DNA from: Acidobacteriota bacterium
Lineage (GTDB): Bacteria > Acidobacteriota > Aminicenantia > UBA2199
Reading direction: 5' to 3'
DNA: 16,966 nt
NCBI GenBank assembly: GCA_021817755.1
Contig: JAKAGC010000011.1
Location: 1 to 16,966 of the forward strand
Part shown: one piece after another, positions 1 through 5,395 of the stretch
Layout: each line of letters starts with the position of its first letter
Position numbering within the stretch: the first letter of the stretch is position 1
Position numbers and translations under genes: made by a program
The notes under the pieces: generated by a model
Databases searched by the model: none
Told to the model about the DNA's origin: nothing
Seen by the model: only the letters and a program-made list of their open reading frames with translations

Positions 1-1000
1 TGCGGTAGTTGATCGTCTCCGGCTTCTTCTCCTGGATAGCGCGGCTATTTAAGAAACGCAATTTATCGTAATCGAAAACCGGGCTATTTTTAGAAAGTTT
101 CCCAAGAGAAAATTGCCTAATTAAATCCTCCATTGAAAACAAATTTTTACTATCTGCGGGTATCCATGATAATTGAGAAAGATAATTGATAATCGCTTCC
201 GGTAGGTATCCGTTGTTTTTAAATTCCATAATGGAAGTTTCACCATGGCGTTTACTGAGTTTCTTTTTATCGGGGCCAAGAATTAAAGGTAAATGTGCAA
301 ATTTCGGCGGTTTATACCCCAGTGCCTGCCACAAAAGAATTTGTTTATAGGTATTAGAAATATGATCGTCTCCACGGACAACATCCGTAATTTCCATGTC
401 GCAATCATCCACTACAACAGAGAGATGATAAGTAGGTGAACCATCGGACTTAAGAATAGTAAAGTCTTCCAGTTCAGTATTAGCAATCTCCATTTCTTTA
501 TGGATACGATCTTTAAAAAATGTCTTCCCCTCAGGAATAAAAAAACGAATGACAAAGGGAAGCTTCTGTTCCAATTTCTCTTGTATCTCATCTTCCGTCA
601 ATGCCAGGCATTTACGGTCATATTTAAACATCTGTTCTTCTCTGGTCAGAACTTCGGAGGCTTTTCGACGCGCATCGATTTCTTCCGGTGTACAGAAACA
701 ACGGTACGCTTTTTTCTCTGCTAACAAATGGAACGCTGTTTCCCTATATTTATCGAAACGGTGGGATTGAAAGAAAGGCCCTGAATCCCAATTAATACCC
801 ATCCAGTGGAGACCTTCGATGATTTCATCCGCCATCTCTTTGGTTGAACGGGTCATATCCGTATCTTCGATACGCAGAATATAAGTTCCTTGTTGATTTC
901 TGGCAAAAAAATAATTAAATAAAGCAGTACGCACCCCACCAATATGTAAATGGCCTGTCGGTGAAGGCGCAAAACGGACAACCGGTTTATTTTCACTCAT
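1..1000 (-). CDS. gltX: Glutamyl-tRNA synthetase, C-terminal part beyond the window
   Basis: Charges tRNA-Glu with glutamate in the cytoplasm (class I aminoacyl-tRNA synthetase). The first 333 codons are present. The HIGH-type signature is PSPTGHLHIGG at residues 12-22, and the KMSKS-type signature is KLSKR at 247-251. The putative zinc-binding insertion keeps CFC and a later Cys in YDRKC, though the usual following His is not seen. The length up to KLSKR matches the family, and the missing part is the C-terminal anticodon-binding region, past base 1. The ATG at 998-1000 overlaps the stop of the upstream PilZ gene as ATGA, with GGGAG 12 bases upstream, so the two are probably translationally coupled. 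GluRS and GlnRS share this fold; bacterial GluRS features dominate. Whether it also charges tRNA-Gln cannot be judged here. Confidence 0.96.
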   Translation of the reverse strand, partial: MSENKPVVRFAPSPTGHLHIGGVRTALFNYFFARNQQGTYILRIEDTDMTRSTKEMADEIIEGLHWMGINWDSGPFFQSHRFDKYRETAFHLLAEKKAYRCFCTPEEIDARRKASEVLTREEQMFKYDRKCLALTEDEIQEKLEQKLPFVIRFFIPEGKTFFKDRIHKEMEIANTELEDFTILKSDGSPTYHLSVVVDDCDMEITDVVRGDDHISNTYKQILLWQALGYKPPKFAHLPLILGPDKKKLSKRHGETSIMEFKNNGYLPEAIINYLSQLSWIPADSKNLFSMEDLIRQFSLGKLSKNSPVFDYDKLRFLNSRAIQEKKPETINYR

Positions 1001-1761
1001 ATAGCAATATTCTCCCGTTGACGATCCATAACATATCGAAAGATTTTTGTTCTCAAAGCCCCTATATTCGCATTTTTTTCTTTACCTAAGAAATGCAATC
1101 CAAAAATTTTAGTATGAGTATCCTTAAATTTCCTTACATTACTAATCATGGACCATATTTCAATTTCCCCGTCTTCTTCTCTCAACATAAACCGTGCATT
1201 GATTTTATCTCCTTTTTCCAATGGAAAAGAAATATTATCCGGTTTTTCTCTAAGCGAAAATCCCCCTCCTGAGATATCCAGCATTTCTCCTTCATAATCT
1301 TCCGCTTTTCCTTTTATTAATGAAGACATAACAGGAGTTTGCGAATCGGCTTTATAAATATTGAATTTAACGGTTATTGCGTGTTTAATTCCGGTTTCTA
1401 CCCGGAAATACTCTCGCATATCACCACTTCTTAACACCTCTGGCAAAGAAATCTTGAAGGCATGAGAAGTCGATTCATTCAATGTAAACTGTGTATGATC
1501 GAGTAACTGGGAATCAAATAGATAACGCTTCTGCTGCAATTCAAAAAATATTTCTAATTCCTGGTTTTTAGATATAGGACGAGCATCCTGCGTTTCCGGT
1601 GATGGCTCATCTATAATTATCACATCTTTGGTAAAATCCACAGATAAAAAACGACTCTTATAAAACAGAGTTCTATCTTTCTCTTTGGTTTTTAAGGTCA
1701 GTATCTCATTTGAATCGCAACACATCTTAAGTACTTTAGTTTCACTTTGTGATAATTTCAT
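997..1761 (-). CDS. PilZ-domain protein, YcgR-like layout
   Basis: Likely a cytoplasmic cyclic-di-GMP receptor of 254 residues. The C-terminal PilZ domain starts near residue 115 with the RxxxR motif (R116-E-Y-F-R120) and continues with the D/NxSxxG motif (D162-I-S-G-G-G167), the two elements that bind c-di-GMP in this family. It closes with the typical GLHFLG strand at 221-226. Residues 1-110 are predicted to form a beta-rich N-terminal domain like those of YcgR/flagellar-brake proteins, but no flagellar gene is nearby, so a motility role is not supported by context. It precedes gltX in one transcript with a 4-base overlap. An AAGGG about 8 bases before the ATG serves as ribosome-binding site, and a promoter lies at 1818-1846. 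Confidence 0.85.
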   Translation of the reverse strand: MKLSQSETKVLKMCCDSNEILTLKTKEKDRTLFYKSRFLSVDFTKDVIIIDEPSPETQDARPISKNQELEIFFELQQKRYLFDSQLLDHTQFTLNESTSHAFKISLPEVLRSGDMREYFRVETGIKHAITVKFNIYKADSQTPVMSSLIKGKAEDYEGEMLDISGGGFSLREKPDNISFPLEKGDKINARFMLREEDGEIEIWSMISNVRKFKDTHTKIFGLHFLGKEKNANIGALRTKIFRYVMDRQRENIAI

Positions 1762-1817
1762 TGCCTTTACCCTTTTTAAATCAGAGTGAATTAGAAATTT
1801 TTCCTTGCTAAATATTT

Positions 1818-1846
1818 ATATTAACATCTCTTCCCTTTTTTTTCAA
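1818..1846 (-). promoter_or_regulatory. Putative sigma70-type promoter of the PilZ-gltX unit
   Basis: Read on the minus strand, TTGAAA (1841-1846) is followed by a 17-base spacer and TAATAT (1818-1823). It lies about 57 bases upstream of the PilZ ATG and only about 17 bases from the left end of the insertion sequence. The call rests on sequence match only. Confidence 0.5.
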
Positions 1847-1867
1847 TATCCGTTTTTTCTAATGTCA

Positions 1868-1922
1868 TTTAAACTTCAAAAGTGCACTGTTTTTTGATGA
1901 TTTAAAGTTCAAAAGTGCACTG
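1868..1922 (+). repeat. Left terminal repeat, two direct copies
   Basis: Two copies of TTTAAAnTTCAAAAGTGCACTG, the outer at 1868-1889 and the inner at 1901-1922. Their GTGCAC cores (1882-1887 and 1915-1920) are 33 bases apart, close to three helical turns. They are probably transposase-binding sites. Confidence 0.8.
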
Positions 1923-1963
1923 CCTATTTTTTTTTAAATCCCCCTCTTCTCTCAAAAAGAAAA

Positions 1964-2179
1964 AATTTTCAAATGTGGGAAATTCTAATGCGAAGCATTG
2001 AATTTTCCAAGCGTTGAGGGAAAAATGTTTTTTCATTTTTTCCTCAAAAGCGGCATTTGAAAATTAAAGATTTTGTGGGAATGTGGGAAAGCATCTTTTC
2101 TGCTTTTCCAAGTATTGTGCGTAAGGTGTGGGAAAATCCGGATACTTTTCCCGGATTTTTCCATGCCTTTCCACAATAC
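1964..2179 (+). promoter_or_regulatory. Array of hairpins in the transposase leader
   Basis: About 215 bases between the left repeat and the transposase gene fold into a series of stems. An outer perfect 12-bp pair, AATTTTCAAATG (1964-1975) with CATTTGAAAATT (2054-2065), encloses two hairpins. The first is GGAAATTC..AATGC-GAA-GCATT..GAATTTTCC (1978-2008). The second is GAGGGAAAAATG with CATTTTTTCCTC (2016-2027/2034-2045). A third hairpin, GGAAAGCA/TGCTTTTCC, spans 2086-2109. A fourth, GGAAAATCCGG/CCGGATTTTTCC (2131-2162), sits inside GTATTGTG/CACAATAC (2112-2119/2172-2179). Three of the hairpins share TGTGGGAAA on the 5' side and TTTTCCA on the 3' side, while their inner stems differ but still pair. 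The role is unknown; it may limit transposase expression from outside transcription or be recognised as DNA. Confidence 0.75.
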
Positions 2180-2244
2180 GTCATTTCCATAAAATAAAAT
2201 CTGTTCTACAATTAAACAAAATTATTGATAGGAGGACAGTTGCA

Positions 2245-3501
2245 ATGTCACAAATTCACAAAAATTTCACAGATTGCCAGGTAAAGGAATTTCTAAACAA
2301 GTATATTGCAAAAGAAATTGATCAAGCGTACCTTCAAAAAATTTTGGGATTAAAAAGGAGGCGATTGTTTGATCTCCTGAAAAAATACAAAGACGACCCA
2401 CAAAATTTCTCAATCCAATACAAAAGAACACAGCCCAAAAGGCTCTCTTCTGATATTGAACAGACTATTATCGAAGAACTTTCGATTGACCAAAAAATTA
2501 TTGAAAACAAAGACGTTCCCTTGAAATCGTATAATTACAGCTACATTAAAAACAGATTGGAAAACAACTTCAACAAAAAAGTTTCTCTGCCAACCATTAT
2601 TAAAAGGGCCAAAGAGAATGGGTTTTATTTAAAAAAAAGAGATAAACCCAAAAAGCACGAAAGGGAGGTATTAACAGATTTTACTGGCGAATTGATTCAA
2701 CATGATTCTTCAATCCACCTCTGGGCACCGGCAGCAAAAGAAAAATGGTACTTGATAACCTCTATTGATGATTATTCACGCTTTCTTTTATATGCAACTC
2801 TGGTCCGGAAAGAAACTGCCTGGACTCACATTGATGCTTTACAGTCCCTTATACTCCGATTTGGTCTCCCTTATCAATATTATGTCGATTCACACTCTAT
2901 TTTTCGATTTGTTAGAGACAGAGATTCTACCTGGAATAGAGCCCATTTAATCACCGATCAAGCCACTCCTCAATGGAAACAAGTCTTAAACGATTGCCAT
3001 ATTAAGGTTATTCATGCTCTCTCTCCCCAGGCCAAAGGAAAAATTGAACGTCCATACCTCTGGTTACAAGACCATTTGGTCAGATCTTGTGTCAGAGAAA
3101 ACGTTACTGACATCAAGCACGGTCAAAGAATTCTCGATCTGGAACTCCGACGATATAATTATAAACAAGTTCATTCTACTACTCAACAGATACCTTATAT
3201 ACGATTTAAAGATGCTCAGGATCAAAAAAAAACTCTTTTTCGAAAGTTTGAAGTCCTTGAACCATTCAACGATTATAATGATATTTTTTGCCTCCGTCTC
3301 GACAGGGTCACCGATCCATACCGAAAAATTTCCATTAATAATCTTGTTCTTAAGGTTAAGAACGTTAATCCAAGAGAGATTGTCCAATTACGTATTTTCC
3401 CCTTAAAAAATGGCTTTTCCCAAATCCGATTCTGGGTAAAAAACAAACTCGTGGATTCACAAAAAGTCAAAAATTCTGACCTAAAAGGAGTGCACTTTTG
3501 A
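2245..3501 (+). CDS. DDE (integrase core) transposase of the insertion sequence
   Basis: Catalyses transposition of the surrounding element. The 418 residues include an N-terminal helix-turn-helix region (about 10-50), a second putative DNA-binding segment (about 65-135) and an rve/integrase catalytic core. The catalytic acidic residues are probably D154 (in HDSSIHLW), D215 (in YYVDSHSIF) and E268 (in AKGKIERPYLWLQ). The D215-E268 gap is longer than the 35 residues common in IS3/IS481 cores. From memory it resembles the IS481/ISNCY-like integrase-core transposases. The start was placed at the ATG at 2245 because AGGAGG lies 8 bases upstream; the frame is open to 2128, but that extension runs through the hairpin array. 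The TGA stop (3499-3501) lies inside the inner right terminal repeat. The gene appears intact, so the element may be active. Confidence 0.9.
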   Translation: MSQIHKNFTDCQVKEFLNKYIAKEIDQAYLQKILGLKRRRLFDLLKKYKDDPQNFSIQYKRTQPKRLSSDIEQTIIEELSIDQKIIENKDVPLKSYNYSYIKNRLENNFNKKVSLPTIIKRAKENGFYLKKRDKPKKHEREVLTDFTGELIQHDSSIHLWAPAAKEKWYLITSIDDYSRFLLYATLVRKETAWTHIDALQSLILRFGLPYQYYVDSHSIFRFVRDRDSTWNRAHLITDQATPQWKQVLNDCHIKVIHALSPQAKGKIERPYLWLQDHLVRSCVRENVTDIKHGQRILDLELRRYNYKQVHSTTQQIPYIRFKDAQDQKKTLFRKFEVLEPFNDYNDIFCLRLDRVTDPYRKISINNLVLKVKNVNPREIVQLRIFPLKNGFSQIRFWVKNKLVDSQKVKNSDLKGVHF

Positions 3502-3529
3502 ACTTTAAAAAGTGCAGTTTTGAATTTTA
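3489..3529 (-). repeat. Right terminal repeat, two copies inverse to the left ones
   Basis: On the minus strand the inner copy is TTTAAAGTTCAAAAGTGCACT (3489-3509), identical over 21 bases to the left inner copy. The outer copy, TAAAATTCAAAACTGCACT (3511-3529), is diverged. The cores (GTGCAC at 3490-3495, GTGCAG at 3512-3517) are 22 bases apart, against 33 on the left. The repeat includes the transposase stop codon. Confidence 0.8.
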
Positions 3530-3668
3530 GCCAACACTTCCGAAATGTTAGGAGAAAAAGTAATCTGTGAGAAATCTTAGAAACAAAAAGGAACCGAAGA
3601 TGTTTTATTTCAGCTCAAAGGTTAATGAAAATATATTTTCGCGTCATTCCACAAAACTCGCCATAAAC

Positions 3669-3998
3669 TCATGAAAGATAGTCTTCAATTCTTTCTTTGT
3701 CTTCATTTTCCTGATCACCTTTATAATACATTTCGATAAATTCAACCACATCCTCATGCTCAAAATATACATAAATAACCCGTATCTCTGATTTTCCCCC
3801 TTTCCCCTTCAAACTTTTGCAGGCAAATTTTCGGGCTTTATATACTTTCGGATACTCTTTTGTTAATCCGGTTACTTGCTTAATCCCATCATTATCTTGT
3901 TTCAACTTATGGAACAATTTCAATTGAATATCGATAAAAATCTTTAAATCATCCTCCAATGAGCGAAACCTCTTCAATAATTTTTTACTCTCAACCAA
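3669..3998 (-). CDS. RelE/ParE-superfamily toxin-like protein, start uncertain
   Basis: A basic protein of about 109 residues. The core VYKARKFACKSLKGKG, followed by GKSEIRVIYVYFEHED and VEFIEMYYKGD, matches from memory a subgroup of RelE/ParE-like proteins, many of them mRNA-cleaving or gyrase-inhibiting toxins. No antitoxin is visible on either side: the upstream gene is a 383-residue ATPase ending 77 bases away, and downstream is the insertion sequence. The frame has no ATG. The best start is TTG at 3996-3998, without a Shine-Dalgarno, and the frame stays open upstream to a stop at 4050-4052. The N-terminus may therefore be eroded, or a rare start may be used. It may be an orphan toxin, a remnant of a lost pair, or part of a unit with the ATPase. 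Confidence 0.6.
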   Translation of the reverse strand: MVESKKLLKRFRSLEDDLKIFIDIQLKLFHKLKQDNDGIKQVTGLTKEYPKVYKARKFACKSLKGKGGKSEIRVIYVYFEHEDVVEFIEMYYKGDQENEDKERIEDYLS

Positions 3999-4074
3999 AT
4001 CAGTAATAATTTTTTTGAATTTAAGCGACTGTCTTAAATTTTTAGGGAGTTACCCTTTTCTACTCCAACTTGTT

Positions 4075-5226
4075 TTAGAATAATTTATTTTCCCACATTC
4101 GCTCAATAAAATCTTCCCAAGGAAGAATTAGAATTCCGTCGTTGGTTTTACGTGGCTGAGGATCCCGCGATACCAGAAAACATGAAGCTAAATGCTCTTC
4201 CATAAAAGCTCTCAATCCCTTTAAATGCTTATCTGAAACCCTATCTGTGGACTTTATCTCAATGGCAATATCGGCTCCCAGGATTATATCCACCTCAAAT
4301 TGAGACGCAGTCCTCCAATAAGAAATCGGGTAATTACGCCCGGAATAAGAGGAATGAGCTAAAATCTCAAGTATAATAAACTGCTCGAATGCTTTTCCAA
4401 AAAGTTCTGAACCTTCTTCAACTAACCCCCGCCGGGTGAGTTGCGAGACAATCCCAATGTCAAAAAAAATAAATCGAGGGGCTGTAATCAAACGGCGTCT
4501 CTTTTCCTTTCGAAATGCAGGGATAAATCTTCCGATTAATGTATCTTCGAGTATCTGAAAATATCCTTTTACTGTAGGCGCACTAACTCCACAATCCATT
4601 GAGATATTATTGAAATTTATAATTTCTCCACTTGAAAGAGCTGCAACTTCCAAAAAACGGTTAAATGCAGGAATATTACGTGTTAAAGCTTCGGCTGCAA
4701 TTTCTTCCTGTAAATAATTTGCTACATATGCTTCCTGTAACTTTTGAGGGAATTTATTCATATAATGTCTCGGCAATAATCCATTATTCAATGCCTTATT
4801 CAATGAAAAATCAGGAATTTCACGATATATTAAAGGAAAGAGTTCATACTTTATTCCACGTCCTCCGAGTAAATTACCATGACTCCGTTTCAATTTCCTC
4901 GGACTGGACCCACATAGTATAAAACGTAGTCCCCTATTTTCAATCAACCAATGAATTTCATCCAATAATTCCGGCACTTTTTGAACTTCGTCAATAATAA
5001 TCGGAGTTTTCTGATTAGTCCGGTTAAGTCCCTTTGCTTCGCATTCCTGTCTTAAAATGGAAGGATCTGCAATGAACCGTCTGTATTGATCGGAGAGTAA
5101 AAGATCATATGTCCGGGCATCCGGGAATAAGTTACGTAATAGTGTACTCTTCCCTGTCTGGCGAGGACCCCATAAAAAGCATGTTTCCTCTGAGCTCAAA
5201 TTTAAATCCAATATGCGTTTATACAT
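4075..5226 (-). CDS. AAA_14/DUF4143-type ATP-binding protein
   Basis: A 383-residue P-loop ATPase. The Walker A motif is GPRQTGKST (20-28), Walker B is TPIIIDEVQ (74-82), and a sensor-like stretch is FILCGSS (103-108). The middle part (about 170-260) is helical and probably a winged-helix-like region. The C-terminal DUF4143 part carries a nuclease-like pattern, with E281, E311-V-D313 and E323-I-K325 (in IAIEIKSTD), reminiscent of PD-(D/E)XK folds. Proteins of this layout are widespread, often multicopy and of unknown function; DNA-related, defence or mobile roles have been proposed for relatives. The ATG at 5224-5226 lies in a hairpin whose loop holds the only nearby ribosome-binding candidate (AAGG). 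The gene is probably co-transcribed with the downstream RelE-like gene. Confidence 0.88.
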   Translation of the reverse strand: MYKRILDLNLSSEETCFLWGPRQTGKSTLLRNLFPDARTYDLLLSDQYRRFIADPSILRQECEAKGLNRTNQKTPIIIDEVQKVPELLDEIHWLIENRGLRFILCGSSPRKLKRSHGNLLGGRGIKYELFPLIYREIPDFSLNKALNNGLLPRHYMNKFPQKLQEAYVANYLQEEIAAEALTRNIPAFNRFLEVAALSSGEIINFNNISMDCGVSAPTVKGYFQILEDTLIGRFIPAFRKEKRRRLITAPRFIFFDIGIVSQLTRRGLVEEGSELFGKAFEQFIILEILAHSSYSGRNYPISYWRTASQFEVDIILGADIAIEIKSTDRVSDKHLKGLRAFMEEHLASCFLVSRDPQPRKTNDGILILPWEDFIERMWENKLF

Positions 5227-5258
5227 GATATTTAAAAACCTTATTTTAGAATATCATG
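5224..5258 (-). promoter_or_regulatory. Hairpin including the ATPase start codon
   Basis: In the mRNA sense (minus strand), CATGATATT (5250-5258) pairs with AATATCATG (5224-5232), and the stem extends through TAAAA/TTTTA with a one-base bulge. The six-base loop TAAGGT holds AAGG, the only Shine-Dalgarno-like bases nearby, and the ATG lies in the 3' arm. This geometry could control translation of the ATPase, or be an operator at the DNA level. Confidence 0.65.
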
Positions 5259-5288
5259 ATAATCTAAAACAGTGTTTTAGATTATCAT
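5256..5288 (-). promoter_or_regulatory. Perfect palindrome in the ATPase leader
   Basis: Arms ATGATAATCTAAAACA (5256-5271) and TGTTTTAGATTATCAT (5273-5288) are perfect over 16 bp with one central base. It lies just downstream of the predicted promoter, inside the leader RNA, so it could be a repressor operator or an RNA stem. A near-identical half-site, TTTTAGAATATCAT (5244-5257, 13 of 14 bases), follows immediately and forms the 5' arm of the next hairpin. Confidence 0.75.
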
Positions 5289-5302
5289 AACATTTTAGTT
5301 TT

Positions 5303-5331
5303 ATTTTACTCCCTAACAACTCTTTAGTCAA
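5303..5331 (-). promoter_or_regulatory. Putative promoter of the ATPase gene
   Basis: On the minus strand, TTGACT (5326-5331) is followed by a 17-base spacer and TAAAAT (5303-5308). Transcription would begin near 5296, giving a leader of about 70 bases almost wholly made of the two palindromes. Confidence 0.6.
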
Positions 5332-5395
5332 TGGGTTTAATAATTGAAATTTTACTCAGATATTAGGCACTTTGTTTGATTGTTACTTGGGTAGA

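Larger units (their letters stand above)
1863..3536 (+). mobile_element. Insertion sequence with integrase-core transposase and doubled terminal repeats
   Basis: A ~1.67-kb element with a single transposase gene bounded by inverted repeats. Each end has two copies of a ~20-base motif containing TTCAAAAGTGCAC: 1868-1889 and 1901-1922 on the left, and 3489-3509 and 3511-3529 in inverse orientation on the right. The inner copies share 21 identical bases. The outermost bases are set tentatively at TGT (1863-1865) and ACA (3534-3536), which sit at the same distance from both outer repeats. No clear target duplication is visible next to these borders, so the exact ends are uncertain by several bases. 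It sits between the PilZ promoter and the RelE-like gene and interrupts no recognisable gene. Confidence 0.85.

Noticed and set aside
500..770. Plus-strand ORFs within gltX
   Set aside because: They are shadows opposite a well-conserved synthetase sequence.
1964..2179. Repeats in the transposase leader as a CRISPR array
   Set aside because: The shared arms are short, the spacing is irregular, the intervening sequences pair with themselves, and there are no cas genes.
2128..2244. Longer transposase start
   Set aside because: The extension is encoded by the hairpin array and lacks a ribosome-binding site; the ATG at 2245 follows AGGAGG.
3064..3387. Antisense ORF inside the transposase gene
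   Set aside because: It is a frame shadow of the transposase, with no recognisable domain or ribosome-binding site.
1854..3545. Target-site duplication flanking the insertion sequence
   Set aside because: Bases outside the tentative borders (TTTCTAA on the left, CTTCCGA on the right) do not match convincingly.
3669..5226. A classic type II toxin-antitoxin pair
   Set aside because: No small antitoxin gene is found beside the RelE-like frame; the neighbour is a 383-residue ATPase.
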